64,000 nucleotides of DNA from Maricaulis sp. (GCA_017643585.1 JAEPND010000001.1:1-64000), one strand, 5' to 3'. Shown: positions 43,147 to 52,289, counted from the first letter of the stretch. The notes: a model not told the origin generated them from the sequence alone. Program-made: numbers and translations.

Positions 43147-43626
43147 ATGCTGGTCACCCTTCTCAGCGCTGTCCTGTTGGTGAGCCTGGCCGTGCTGGCG
43201 CATACCGATGCCCGCACATTCCGGCTGCCAGATGCTCTGACACTGCCACTGATTCCCGCAGGGCTGATCAGCAATATCCTTATATTTGACCGGCTGTGGC
43301 CTGCATTGATCGGTGCTGCCCTGGGTTATCTGGGGCTTGTCGCTCTCGAGCTCGGCTATCGGCGATTGCGGGGCAGAGACGGCCTGGGTCGAGGCGATGC
43401 GAAACTGCTCGCGGCAGGTGGTGCCTGGTGTGGCGCCCTGGCCCTGCCCTTCATTCTTCTGGTCGCCAGCCTTGGCGCACTGCTCTTCACCCTCGCCATG
43501 GCCGCGATTCGCCGGAAGTTACCCGGAGCCACAACGCGTCTGGCCTTCGGTCCCTGGCTGGCTTTCGGGATCGCGCTGGTCTGGCTGATGCGGGCCTATT
43601 GGCCCGATGCGTCGCTGATTTTCTAG
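43147..43626 (+). CDS. gspO: A24 prepilin peptidase without methylase domain (GspO-like)
   Basis: This 159-residue membrane protein is the catalytic half of a type IV prepilin peptidase. The active-site Asp residues lie in THTDARTFRLPD-like HTDARTFRLPD (about residue 20) and GRGDAKLLAAGG (about 82), and the closing FGPWLAFG is typical of PilD/GspO. The N-terminal Cys-rich methyltransferase domain of classical GspO is absent. It differs from CpaA at 15848 and probably matures the T2SS pseudopilins encoded next door. It converges with the gsp run, and both stops share CTAG. Confidence 0.85.
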   Translation: MLVTLLSAVLLVSLAVLAHTDARTFRLPDALTLPLIPAGLISNILIFDRLWPALIGAALGYLGLVALELGYRRLRGRDGLGRGDAKLLAAGGAWCGALALPFILLVASLGALLFTLAMAAIRRKLPGATTRLAFGPWLAFGIALVWLMRAYWPDASLIF

Positions 43627-44132
43627 CGACAGGCGTAGTGGCCGATCAACGGCACCACCAGGCGCTGGCCATTGGGCTGCTCCACGCGCATGACCACACG
43701 TTCGATCCGCTGGCCGGTTGGAAGGCTTTCTCCGACACGGCCCTCAATCTCGATGTCCAGCTCGCGCTCCGGATCGACGAAACTGCGCCGATAGCCGTCG
43801 CCGGATATATAGAGCGAGTCTCGCCGCGGCATGTAGAAACCCTGCGCACTCCCATTGATGAAAACCTGGGCATGGCCGCGGGTTTCATTCTCGAACGCAA
43901 GGAAGCGGTGATCCGGGTCGGCACTCCAGAAGAATGTGCCGCACTCACCCGCATCCAGGGTCTGCGGCGTCAGCTCGTTCGCAACCACAGCCGGCGCGGT
44001 CTGCTCGGCGGGGCGCGCACCGCCCAGCGAGGGCACCGGCAGCGTGCCGCCCGTCGTGGTGCACGCGGACAGCAGGACGGCCAGAACGGCGCTCGACAGG
44101 ATCTGGACGTTATTGGACGACAAAGGTCTCAC
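43623..44132 (-). CDS. Small lipoprotein at the end of the T2SS cluster
   Basis: This 169-residue protein has a lipoprotein signal (SAVLAVLLSACTTTGG) and a beta-rich body with four Cys-free strands and a terminal Cys (YACR), plus an internal Cys in DAGECGTFFW that may pair with it. The start is GTG 44132, which overlaps gspN by 23 bases; TTG 44123 has the better GGAG spacing. No family was recognised. Its place as the last gene of the gsp run makes a T2SS accessory, such as a secretin-pilot function, possible; that is inference. Confidence 0.6.
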   Translation of the reverse strand: MRPLSSNNVQILSSAVLAVLLSACTTTGGTLPVPSLGGARPAEQTAPAVVANELTPQTLDAGECGTFFWSADPDHRFLAFENETRGHAQVFINGSAQGFYMPRRDSLYISGDGYRRSFVDPERELDIEIEGRVGESLPTGQRIERVVMRVEQPNGQRLVVPLIGHYACR

Positions 44133-44841
44133 TCCCCTGATACCGCCAGATATCGCCGCTTCGTGTCATACCGGCAAGCGCCAGCGCATCGGCAAGTTCG
44201 GGTCGCCCGGTGCGAAGCTCCAGATCCCAGGTGTAGGTGGTCTGGTCCATGTGGACTGAGCCGGTGAGCTCCAGATCCGCTCCGGCACCATCCAGCGTGA
44301 TCACGAGTCGGCCGTCATCACAGGAGAGCACCCCCAACAGCGCGGGCCCCTCGAAGCCGTAGGTCGAGGCAAATTGAACCAGGGCCGTGGTCTGAACACG
44401 CCCCTGCACCGACTCGCAACGCCCGTCGCGAAGCGACAGCGCGGTGATATCCATGTCGATCATCTGTGATCGATCCAGCCCGGGAAAACTGCGAAGGCCC
44501 AGCCGATCAATCGAGACCAGCAGATCCATATCGCTCACCTGGAACGTGCTGCCGCCGATCGACACATGGCCACGACCACGCGCGCTGTCATCAGACACGC
44601 GCCAACGAGCGGCGAGCCGCCCCACCAGAAGCGGCAGCGGATCCGCAGCCATTTCGATCTCGCGGATCGGCACACCTGCCACACGCATGCCATAGACACG
44701 ACCATCCCAGACACTGCCGTAGACATCCTGGTAACCAAAGGCACCGGCGCCGCCGGCTATCATCATGACCGCCTTGAGCGGAAGCAGAATGATCAGCCAG
44801 ACGAGGACCAGTCCGGCGAAAAGTCCCAAGCGCGCAAGCAT
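44110..44841 (-). CDS. gspN: Type II secretion protein GspN
   Basis: This 243-residue protein has one N-terminal membrane helix (LFAGLVLVWLIILLPLKAV) and the periplasmic GspN body: GYQDVYGSVWDGRVYGM, PLLVGRLAARWRV and a long beta-rich remainder (GHVSIGGSTFQVSDMDLLVS). GspN occurs in only some T2SS and seems accessory. ATG 44841 (or GTG 44844) overlaps the gspM stop and has a GGAGG site. It comes after gspM, as usual. Confidence 0.88.
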   Translation of the reverse strand: MLARLGLFAGLVLVWLIILLPLKAVMMIAGGAGAFGYQDVYGSVWDGRVYGMRVAGVPIREIEMAADPLPLLVGRLAARWRVSDDSARGRGHVSIGGSTFQVSDMDLLVSIDRLGLRSFPGLDRSQMIDMDITALSLRDGRCESVQGRVQTTALVQFASTYGFEGPALLGVLSCDDGRLVITLDGAGADLELTGSVHMDQTTYTWDLELRTGRPELADALALAGMTRSGDIWRYQGSETFVVQ

Positions 44842-45341
44842 CACGAACCACCTCCACGACGCAGAACGACGGACGCCTGTGTCATGCCTGTTTCGTGCCG
44901 GTCCAGTGTCGAAGACGCCACGCGGATACCGTAGCGTTCTTCGAGATTGACCAGCCAGCGCATCACCACAGCGGTATCCGCACGCTCGACCGTCACGGCC
45001 AGGCTGCCATCATCACCGGGGATCATGCGCGCAATCGCAATGCCCTCGCCCAGGGCCAGCGACCCGACGATCGAGCGAATGGATTGCTGTGACCCGGCCT
45101 GAACCTGGGACCCGGCCCGCAAGTCGCGAACGGTCGCCACGTCCTGCTGAATTGACCGGTAGAGCCGCATGGAAGCGGCATAGTCGGTCTGCGCACGGGC
45201 GTGGAAGGATTGCAGCGGCTGGATCACGGCGACACTCAGCAGCAGGACACACAGCAGACCGCCCATCACGGCATACAGGATCTGTTCGCGCGGCGTGCGA
45301 TCGGTCCAATAGGATTGCAGCATCTGGAGAACCGGGTTCAT
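44841..45341 (-). CDS. gspM: Type II secretion protein GspM
   Basis: This 166-residue bitopic inner-membrane protein has a short cytoplasmic N-terminus with the family-typical WTDRTPREQ, one helix (ILYAVMGGLLCVLLLSVAVI) and a periplasmic ferredoxin-like domain (about 85-160). GspM pairs with GspL in the inner-membrane platform. ATG 45341 overlaps the gspL stop by four bases. Confidence 0.9.
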   Translation of the reverse strand: MNPVLQMLQSYWTDRTPREQILYAVMGGLLCVLLLSVAVIQPLQSFHARAQTDYAASMRLYRSIQQDVATVRDLRAGSQVQAGSQQSIRSIVGSLALGEGIAIARMIPGDDGSLAVTVERADTAVVMRWLVNLEERYGIRVASSTLDRHETGMTQASVVLRRGGGS

Positions 45342-46558
45342 CGCGCCCTCACCACAAATTCGCCCTGCAGGCCGGTTTCACTCTCGCGCACGCCGCCATC
45401 TTCGAGCTCCAGACCCATTTGCTGGGCCCGGCTAGTCAGGGCATCAAAATCCGCGAACTCGGTGAACAGCGCCGAGACGCGCAACTCATCCCGCGTCTGA
45501 TCGTAACGCAGCGAGTCAATGCGCACACGCTCGTCTTCAGCAACCAGCTCGGTCAATGCCGCGCTGAGCTGGAGGAAGATGGAGCTGTCACCACCGCCCA
45601 GATCGCGTAATTCATTGCGTAACAGGCGATCGACTTCCGCCGGGATCGTCGCGCGCGTGAATTGCGGGTTCAGGAAGCGATATTCGGCGATGGCGGCATC
45701 GTCGAAACGGTCGGCCTGGTGCTGGAAATAGAAGGCCTCGCCGAGCAACAGCCCGCAATACCCCACCAGGAGCCCCGACGCCAGTACGGCACTGGTGCGC
45801 AGGGGGCGCAAAATGTCTGACCAGTCAAAGCTGGATCTCCAGCGCTCGCCGAACAGTGCGGGCAGTCCGCGCAACATCGCATCCGGAAGTCCGGCAGCGA
45901 GCCGGTCGGCCTCACCGACCGCACGGTTGTGAAAACGCTCCCCCATCAGGCCGAGGCTTGGGGAGACCGAAACCTGTCCCTCGCCGCTCGCCTGGACCAG
46001 GCTGGCAGCAAGATGGGGAAAGATGCCAGGTGGGACAGCGCCACCGATCGACGCCAGGTCCGAGCCGACATTATCGGCATACCAGAACAGGACGTCACCG
46101 CGCCGGTCGACCAGGCTGAGCGCGGCATCCGGATCGGCCAGGGCCTGGGCATCCGGCAGGATGTGGACGGGGCGAATGAGGGCCTCGGACAAACGCGCCA
46201 TCACCGCCTCGGCATAGGTCTTGTCGACCGCATAGATCCAGCGCTTGCCACGGTCGTCGCGCGGACCAATCACAACTTCGGTTTCGTCCAGGCTGGAGGC
46301 CAGCTCGTCCTCGATCATGAAGGGAGCCGCCTGGCGCGCTTCGGCCTCGCTGCGCGCTGGCAGCTCGATCCTGCTGGCATGAATGCGCTCGGCTGGCAGC
46401 AGGACGAGGGTGCGCTCGACATCCGCGTCGGTCACAGCCGCCAGCACAGCGTCAGCCGCAAACGAACCGCTGTCGCTGCGTTGATGGCTCTCGCGATCCA
46501 TAACGGACCACTGGCCGCTGCCATCCGGATGGATCAGGAAGACAAGGTCCTGGCTCAT
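45338..46558 (-). CDS. gspL: Type II secretion protein GspL
   Basis: This 406-residue protein has an actin-like cytoplasmic domain (about 1-235; LPAERIHASRIELPARSEAEA, AAPFMIEDELASSLDE), one membrane helix (VLASGLLVGYCGLLLGEAFY) and a periplasmic ferredoxin-like domain (about 310-406). GspL recruits the GspE ATPase and binds GspM. ATG 46558 overlaps the gspK stop (ATGA) and has a GGAAG site; the frame open to 46606 is within gspK. Confidence 0.92.
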   Translation of the reverse strand: MSQDLVFLIHPDGSGQWSVMDRESHQRSDSGSFAADAVLAAVTDADVERTLVLLPAERIHASRIELPARSEAEARQAAPFMIEDELASSLDETEVVIGPRDDRGKRWIYAVDKTYAEAVMARLSEALIRPVHILPDAQALADPDAALSLVDRRGDVLFWYADNVGSDLASIGGAVPPGIFPHLAASLVQASGEGQVSVSPSLGLMGERFHNRAVGEADRLAAGLPDAMLRGLPALFGERWRSSFDWSDILRPLRTSAVLASGLLVGYCGLLLGEAFYFQHQADRFDDAAIAEYRFLNPQFTRATIPAEVDRLLRNELRDLGGGDSSIFLQLSAALTELVAEDERVRIDSLRYDQTRDELRVSALFTEFADFDALTSRAQQMGLELEDGGVRESETGLQGEFVVRAR

Positions 46559-47544
46559 GAAAAACTTCCGTATCGTTGGGTAAGGCGACGAACTCCGCCT
46601 TGCCACTCGACCAATTCGCTCAAACTGAAGCGCGCACCGGCATAAAGCACGTCTACCTCGATCTGGAAATACTTACTCGTCCGACCGATCGCCTGGCGAT
46701 GCTCCGTGGAGACCTCTACCGTTTCGAACACTTCCAGCCCCCAGAACAGGTCCATCGTTGCAAACCCGTCCGGCGGACGCTGGATAAGGATGCCGTCGGC
46801 GGTGGTTCGCGAGATTTGCCCCTCGAACATGGCCACCAGCAAGGGCGCCTGGTCGAACTGGAGCGTGTTGATGTTCAGTGGGATATTCTCGACCACCGGA
46901 TGGGCACAGACGAAGGGCTCGATCTGGCCATAAACAAGAGCGGTCATGCTGGCCAGGGCCAGCATCTCCTCGGGCTCTGCCAGCAGCGTATTCCCGGTCC
47001 GATAGCCGCGACCTGCACCGATATAGGTATCATCCTCGGCCCCGCTGAGCACCGGTCGCTGATCGCTGTCCAGCCAATCGGTAAGCTCTGCCGCGATGCT
47101 GGCCGACTGCTGCACCGGCAGGCCGATGGCCTGAAGCAGGGCTTCGAACCGGCGGCGCTGTTGTGGATTGGCGATCAGCAGGCCATTGGCTTCGGCCGCG
47201 ACCAGGCTGTTGAGATTGAAACAATTGCTGGCATCACGTACCCGACCGACCAGTTGTCCGTCATTGAGCGGGAAGATGCGCGGCCCGGTCAGCCAGTCGG
47301 CATCGGGGCGCAGCGTATCATCGGGAGCCTGCATGGCCCGCTCGATGGAGATTTCGGCAAATTCGCGGGCGCCCAGTGCGTACCAGTAGGCCTGGTCACG
47401 GACCTCCAGATTGGCAGATCGCCGCATCGAGAAACGCAGATCCGTCACCAGCGACATGGCCAGCGCGCTCATCACCGCAACCAGCAACAGGGCGCTGACG
47501 AGCGAGGCACCGCGTTCGGAGATATCAAAGCGGAAGCGTTTCAC
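46555..47544 (-). CDS. gspK: Type II secretion minor pseudopilin GspK
   Basis: This 329-residue pseudopilin has the leader SERG with hydrophobic ASLVSALLLVAVMSALAM after the cut. As in other GspK, the +5 Glu is missing. The large insert domain carries NCFNLNSLV, DWLDSDQRPVLSGAEDDTY and PLNINTL, which in known structures bind calcium and make the tip helix-hairpin. It caps the pseudopilus with GspI and GspJ. It starts at GTG 47544, overlapping the gspJ stop as GTGA. Confidence 0.92.
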   Translation of the reverse strand: MKRFRFDISERGASLVSALLLVAVMSALAMSLVTDLRFSMRRSANLEVRDQAYWYALGAREFAEISIERAMQAPDDTLRPDADWLTGPRIFPLNDGQLVGRVRDASNCFNLNSLVAAEANGLLIANPQQRRRFEALLQAIGLPVQQSASIAAELTDWLDSDQRPVLSGAEDDTYIGAGRGYRTGNTLLAEPEEMLALASMTALVYGQIEPFVCAHPVVENIPLNINTLQFDQAPLLVAMFEGQISRTTADGILIQRPPDGFATMDLFWGLEVFETVEVSTEHRQAIGRTSKYFQIEVDVLYAGARFSLSELVEWQGGVRRLTQRYGSFS

Positions 47545-48188
47545 AGGCGCGCCTCCGCAGTCAGGACCAGGAACTCTAGATCACCCCATTGCTGGCTGGT
47601 CAGTCGAAGCCGAACCGCGCGCGGCAGGCTAGCGCCTTCCTGTCCGGGACGCGTCGCCAGTCTGGATTGCCAGTTCGCACCGACCAGGAAGCCGAGTTCC
47701 AGGTCGTCGGCGCCGTCGATCACCACCTGTTCCGCCCAGCGGGTCAGGGGCGAGGCGTCAGGGTGATCGGAAACCCGGCGGATCAGCTGATCGTCCCTGA
47801 GGATATACTGCACATGGACCAGCGAGCTGCGCGCCCGGATCAATCCCGGATTGGACCGGCCGCGTCGCGTCATCGACAGGATGATGTCATCACCATCCTC
47901 GACGAACCGGTCATCAAGGCCGTTCACGTCACCCGCGAACAGGGCTGGGCGCGTCGTCCCGTCCTGCGCCCGCGAAGCGCGTTGCACGGCCTGGCCGATA
48001 TCCTCGCGTAGCAGAACCCGGGCACGGTCCAGCGCATTGATGCGTGCCAGCGCTTGGTCATTGACGTCCTGTGCGGTGATCGTCGCCGACAGCAAGGTTA
48101 CGGAGATGACGCCGACCACGGCAAACACCGCCGTCGCCACGAGAATTTCGATCAGGGAGAAGCCGGCCTCGGCGTGCGTCGTGCTCAT
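47541..48188 (-). CDS. gspJ: Type II secretion minor pseudopilin GspJ
   Basis: This 215-residue pseudopilin has the prepilin site AEAG/FSLIEILVATAVFAVVG with Glu at +5, and the GspJ beta-rich body (LVHVQYILRDDQLIRRVSD). It belongs to the tip complex GspI-J-K. ATG 48188 overlaps the gspI stop by four bases. Confidence 0.92.
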   Translation of the reverse strand: MSTTHAEAGFSLIEILVATAVFAVVGVISVTLLSATITAQDVNDQALARINALDRARVLLREDIGQAVQRASRAQDGTTRPALFAGDVNGLDDRFVEDGDDIILSMTRRGRSNPGLIRARSSLVHVQYILRDDQLIRRVSDHPDASPLTRWAEQVVIDGADDLELGFLVGANWQSRLATRPGQEGASLPRAVRLRLTSQQWGDLEFLVLTAEARL

Positions 48189-48559
48189 GCGCCGCTCCGT
48201 CGCCGAAAGGTTTCAATCCTGGCCAGCGTCCTGTCTTCACTGTCCGGATGGATGGTGACCACATAGTGCAGCAGGTCCGCGTCGGTCGTAGGATTGATCG
48301 CCAGGCGCCAGTCATAGTCCACGCCAGCCAGCGCATAGCCCCCCGAGCGATTGCCACGATCGACCGCGATCAGCAGCTGTTCATTGAGGATGTTCTCTGC
48401 CGCCAGCATGGCGAGCGAGCGATCCTCCAGCGCGGCCGTGTTCCGGGTTGTGGTCTGCAGCATCTGCACGACCGCAATACCGGCCACGGCCAGCACCGCG
48501 AGCGCCGCCATCATCTCGATTAGCGAGAAACCGGATTGATGTCCTGACGCCGCACGCAT
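48185..48559 (-). CDS. gspI: Type II secretion minor pseudopilin GspI
   Basis: This 124-residue pseudopilin has the processing site HQSG/FSLIEMMAALAVLAVAG with Glu at +5, and the GspI-typical AALEDRSLAMLAAENILNEQ. It starts tip-complex assembly. ATG 48559 lies three bases after the gspH stop. Confidence 0.92.
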   Translation of the reverse strand: MRAASGHQSGFSLIEMMAALAVLAVAGIAVVQMLQTTTRNTAALEDRSLAMLAAENILNEQLLIAVDRGNRSGGYALAGVDYDWRLAINPTTDADLLHYVVTIHPDSEDRTLARIETFRRRSGA

Positions 48560-48562
48560 GGC

Positions 48563-49072
48563 TTACTCAATCACCTCCCAGCCTGTCCGGGCATCGCCCG
48601 TCCAGGCCAGCTCGAGCACGGTGTCGGCACTTTCAAGACGCAGGCGGAAGGGCTCGGTCATCCCCGCCGGATCGAACCAGAACGCCGGTATATTGGCTGC
48701 CTCGTCATCCTCGCTCCGGGCGACCGCAGAGAGGATGGCATCATCAACCCGCAGGCGAGAGCCGCCGGGTAATTGATGGCCACCCAGCGCATCATTGTCA
48801 CGGACCGGCCACCAGCGCCGGTCGACATAACGATAAAAGCTGTAGCGTGCGCCGTAATCCTCGACCACGACACCCACGGGCTGGCCGGTGCTGATCGCAT
48901 CCTGCTCGGCAAAGATCAGGCGCGCGAGCAGGCGGTCTGCCTCGTCGTCCAGCGGGTCCGTGCCCGGCTGGATCGACAACACAACCGCCATCGCGACGAC
49001 GCCGATAATCGCTACCGCCACCAGCGTCTCGATCAGGGAGACACCCGCTTCACTATGGACAGGCCCGGACAT
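48563..49072 (-). CDS. gspH: Type II secretion minor pseudopilin GspH
   Basis: This 169-residue pseudopilin has the processing site SEAG/VSLIETLVAVAIIG with Glu at +5. The body has the GspH beta fold with RYSFYRYVDRRWWPV. It links the tip complex to the GspG shaft. ATG 49072 overlaps the gspG stop; GTG 49075 is an alternative. Confidence 0.9.
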   Translation of the reverse strand: MSGPVHSEAGVSLIETLVAVAIIGVVAMAVVLSIQPGTDPLDDEADRLLARLIFAEQDAISTGQPVGVVVEDYGARYSFYRYVDRRWWPVRDNDALGGHQLPGGSRLRVDDAILSAVARSEDDEAANIPAFWFDPAGMTEPFRLRLESADTVLELAWTGDARTGWEVIE

Positions 49073-49527
49073 CACCCCTGCCAGTTACCGATATCCGCGT
49101 CATTGTCTTCGCCGCCCTCGCGCCCGTCAGCGCCGAGCGAATAGATGTCAAACACGCCATTCTCACCGGGATAGACATACTGGTACGGATTGTCCCAGGG
49201 GTCGTTCGGGAGGCGGCGGATATAGCCCCCTTCGCGATAGTTGTCGGCGTCCCGCGGGGCGTTGACCAGGGCATCGAGGCCTTCCTCGACCGTCGGATAT
49301 CGCCGCATGTCGAGTCGATAGGCATCCAGCGCCTGCTCCAGCGTGGCGATGTCAGCGCGTGCTTTCTGGACTGACGCTTGCTCCCGCAGCGGCAGAACAT
49401 TGAGCACCACCACAGTTCCCAGGAGCCCCATAATGACCACCGAAATCATGATCTCGGTGAGAGAGAAACCGGCCTCACTGTCGTCCTCGGACTGAACTTC
49501 GGGTCTATTTTCAGTGTTCGTCGACAC
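49072..49527 (-). CDS. gspG: Type II secretion major pseudopilin GspG
   Basis: This 151-residue major pseudopilin has an unusually long acidic leader (about 21 residues, ENRPEVQSEDDSEAG) before the cut and then FSLTEIMISVVIMGLLGTVV with Glu at +5. The C-terminal domain has the GspG signature: MRRYPTVEEGLDALV, LPNDPWDNPYQYVYPG and the calcium-loop SLGADGREGGEDNDADIG. The start is GTG 49527, with AAGGAGG at ideal spacing; the TTG at 49545 in the longer frame lies before that site. It polymerises into the pseudopilus. Confidence 0.93.
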   Translation of the reverse strand: MSTNTENRPEVQSEDDSEAGFSLTEIMISVVIMGLLGTVVVLNVLPLREQASVQKARADIATLEQALDAYRLDMRRYPTVEEGLDALVNAPRDADNYREGGYIRRLPNDPWDNPYQYVYPGENGVFDIYSLGADGREGGEDNDADIGNWQG

Positions 49528-49537
49528 GTTCGCCTCC

Positions 49538-50779
49538 TTAGCCAAGCGCCATGGTGTTTATCTGAATAATGGGGAGCATAATCGACAGGACGATGGTGAC
49601 GACGACTACGCCGAGCACCAGGATGATCCCCGGTTCCAGAAGATTCAGCCCGACCGAAATCGTGCGGTCCACATCCTGGTCCAGCTGGTCCGCGCTGCGC
49701 CGGAACATCTCGCCCAGCGCGCCGGAGCGCTCGCCCGCGGCGATCATGAACAGGGACAGGGTGGGGAACCAGCCGCGATTGCGCATCGAATCCGAGAGCC
49801 CGCGTCCACTCTCTACATCCTGGATGACTTTGCCGAGCTCGTCCTTGAACGCCAGGTTTCCGGCGGCGCGGCGCGCGGCACGCAGCGCATCCGGCAACAC
49901 ACTGCCCGACTCGATGAGAATGCTCATGGTGCGGCAAAAACGGGCGCTTTCCGCCTGTTTGAGAAAGGACCCCAGAGCCGGGATGCGCGCCAGAAAGGCG
50001 TCAAAGGATCGTCGCACCGGCTCCTGTCTCAGCAAGACCAGGCTCGCCACCACCACCGCGATCATGCCGACCAGCAGGAAGGGCCACCCGACCTGGAGAA
50101 ACTCGGAAATCGCGATCATGGCTTGTGTCAGGCCGGGCAGGTCCATGCCCATGCCCACAAATTGCTCCGCAATGCGTGGCACGATGAAAGTCATCAGCAA
50201 GGTCACGACACCCAGGGCCACCGTGGTCAGGACCGCCGGATAGATCATGGCGCCGGTCACACGGCTGCGCACGGCCTCGTCCTTCTCAAGATAATCGGCG
50301 AGACGGGCGAGCACTTCACCCAGCCCGCCGGTGTTCTCCCCGGCGGCGACCATGGCCCGATAGACCGCCGGAAAGGACCTGGGAAAGCCTTCCATCGCCG
50401 TGGAGAGTTTTTCACCCTCTGTCACCCGCGCCCGGACCGCGGTCAGAATGCGCTTTGCGTGATGCTTGCTGCCCTGTTGTGCGATCAGGCCAAGCGTCTC
50501 GGCGATCGGCATGCCCGCACCGATCAGGCTGGCCATCTGCCGGGTGATCAGCATCAGCTGGCGATTGGTTAGGTTGGAGGGACCAAGCGCAAACCCGGCC
50601 GCGCGGTCAGTCCCGGAATTCGCCCGGCGTTCGGCGCGCTGGTCGGCATGACGGATCGTCAACGGCGCCATGGAGCGGCCACGCAGCTCGCGCCGTGCCG
50701 CCACTTCGCTGTCCGCGGTGATCAGGCCCTTGGATTTCTTGCCCTTGGCATCCAGCGCTTCGTATTCAAACGCCGGCAT
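49538..50779 (-). CDS. gspF: Type II secretion platform protein GspF
   Basis: This 413-residue inner-membrane protein starts MPAFEYEALDAKGKKSKG, the standard GspF opening. Two T2SS-F repeats follow (about 75-195, LITRQMASLIGAGMPIAETL; and about 280-400, FCRTMSILIESGSVLPDAL), with membrane helices near 175, 225 and 385. GspF is the platform on which GspE acts. ATG 50779 has a GGAG site and overlaps gspE by 14 bases. Confidence 0.94.
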   Translation of the reverse strand: MPAFEYEALDAKGKKSKGLITADSEVAARRELRGRSMAPLTIRHADQRAERRANSGTDRAAGFALGPSNLTNRQLMLITRQMASLIGAGMPIAETLGLIAQQGSKHHAKRILTAVRARVTEGEKLSTAMEGFPRSFPAVYRAMVAAGENTGGLGEVLARLADYLEKDEAVRSRVTGAMIYPAVLTTVALGVVTLLMTFIVPRIAEQFVGMGMDLPGLTQAMIAISEFLQVGWPFLLVGMIAVVVASLVLLRQEPVRRSFDAFLARIPALGSFLKQAESARFCRTMSILIESGSVLPDALRAARRAAGNLAFKDELGKVIQDVESGRGLSDSMRNRGWFPTLSLFMIAAGERSGALGEMFRRSADQLDQDVDRTISVGLNLLEPGIILVLGVVVVTIVLSIMLPIIQINTMALG

Positions 50780-52289
50780 GACGATCTCCATCCTCGCGAC
50801 AGACGCGCAGGACTTCGGACAGGCTGGTCGCGCCACTCACGACAAGGTCGACGCCGTTCTCGAACAGGGTCTTGCGGACATCGAAGGCGTGTCCGGCCAT
50901 GTCTGCCTCACGCGCATCATCATGGATCAGGCGCCGCAGTGCATCATCGACCACGACAAGTTCGTAGATACCGGTACGGCCGTCATAACCGGTCTGTTTG
51001 CAGTGCGCGCAGCCCACGGGTCGATAGAGCTTGGTATCCGTGTTCGCCGGCAAGCCGAGCAGTTCGAGTTCCGAGGGATCAGGATCATAGTCCTCGCGAC
51101 AATGCGTACACAGGCGACGCACCAGTCGCTGGGCGACAATACCGGTCAGCGTGCTGGCCAGCAGGTAGGATTCCACCCCCATATCCTTGAGACGTGCAAT
51201 CGCCGCGACGGCGGAATTGGTGTGTACGGTCGACAGGACAAGGTGGCCGGTCAGGCTGGCCTGTACGGCAATCTGCGCGGTCTCCACATCGCGGATCTCG
51301 CCCACCATGACCACGTCGGGGTCCTGGCGAAGAATGGCCCGCAGCCCCGCCGCGAACGTCATCCCGACCTTGGCATTGACCTGGGTCTGCCCGATGCCGT
51401 CGATGGCATATTCAACCGGGTCCTCGACCGTGAGGATATTGCGGCTGGCATCGTTAAGCAGGTTGAGACCGGCATACAGCGTGGTCGTCTTGCCCGCACC
51501 GGTCGGACCGGTCACCAGGATGATGCCGTTGGGCTGGGCCAGGGATTTGCGGAAATCCGCAAGCATCTTTGCCGGCATGCCCAGTTCGTCCAGCCCGTAG
51601 CGGGCCTGGGAATTGTCCAGCAGGCGCAGAACCACGCGCTCGCCATAGCGGGCTGGCAGTGTGGACACACGCACATCAACAGCCTTGCCCCCCAGCGTGA
51701 TGGTCAGGCGACCATCCTGGGGAATTCGTTTCTCGGCAATATCCAGACGCGCCATGACCTTGATGCGCGATACCAGCGGACTGACCAGTTTCGGCGAAAC
51801 CGCCACCGCTTCCTGCAACACACCATCGATCCGGTAACGGATCGAGACGCGGTCCTCGAAGGGCTCGACATGCACGTCGGAGGCATTGGTCCGCACCGCT
51901 TCCGCGATCATGCCGTTGATCAGGCGGATAATCGGGGCATCGGAGGCGCTGTCCAGAAGGTCTTCGGTTTTCGGAATTTCATCGACCAGGCGCGAGAGGC
52001 TTTCATCGCCTTCCTCGTCTTCCAGTTCGTCCGCGCCGATACTGTCGAAGGCGTAGATGTCCGACAGGGCCTTGTCATAGGCCTGGGCTTCACATTCGCT
52101 GACCGGATAGGAGCGGCCCAGCACACGGCAGAGTTCAAGCAGAGCGCGCTTGTCGGCACCGGCACGCACCAGAAAGCTGCCGCCATTTTCCGGTTGGAAG
52201 GCGACGCCCTTCTGGCGCGCAAAACTGTAGGTGATCGGGCTGCGTTCCCCGCCTGCCTCAGCGATGCCCTCTGCCGGCTCAGTCGTCAT
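50766..52289 (-). CDS. gspE: Type II secretion ATPase GspE
   Basis: This 507-residue ATPase has N-terminal GspE domains (about 15-115), the N2-type domain (ASDVHVEPFEDRVSIRYRID), and an ATPase core. The core holds Walker A VTGPTGAGKTTTLYAGL, the Asp box LTVEDPVEYAIDG, Walker B RQDPDVVMVGEIRDVETA and the His box LSTVHTNSAV. A four-Cys zinc motif is present (CTHC...CAHC, about 400-445). It drives pseudopilus growth from the cytoplasm. ATG 52289 overlaps gspD by 11 bases. Confidence 0.95.
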   Translation of the reverse strand: MTTEPAEGIAEAGGERSPITYSFARQKGVAFQPENGGSFLVRAGADKRALLELCRVLGRSYPVSECEAQAYDKALSDIYAFDSIGADELEDEEGDESLSRLVDEIPKTEDLLDSASDAPIIRLINGMIAEAVRTNASDVHVEPFEDRVSIRYRIDGVLQEAVAVSPKLVSPLVSRIKVMARLDIAEKRIPQDGRLTITLGGKAVDVRVSTLPARYGERVVLRLLDNSQARYGLDELGMPAKMLADFRKSLAQPNGIILVTGPTGAGKTTTLYAGLNLLNDASRNILTVEDPVEYAIDGIGQTQVNAKVGMTFAAGLRAILRQDPDVVMVGEIRDVETAQIAVQASLTGHLVLSTVHTNSAVAAIARLKDMGVESYLLASTLTGIVAQRLVRRLCTHCREDYDPDPSELELLGLPANTDTKLYRPVGCAHCKQTGYDGRTGIYELVVVDDALRRLIHDDAREADMAGHAFDVRKTLFENGVDLVVSGATSLSEVLRVCREDGDRHAGV

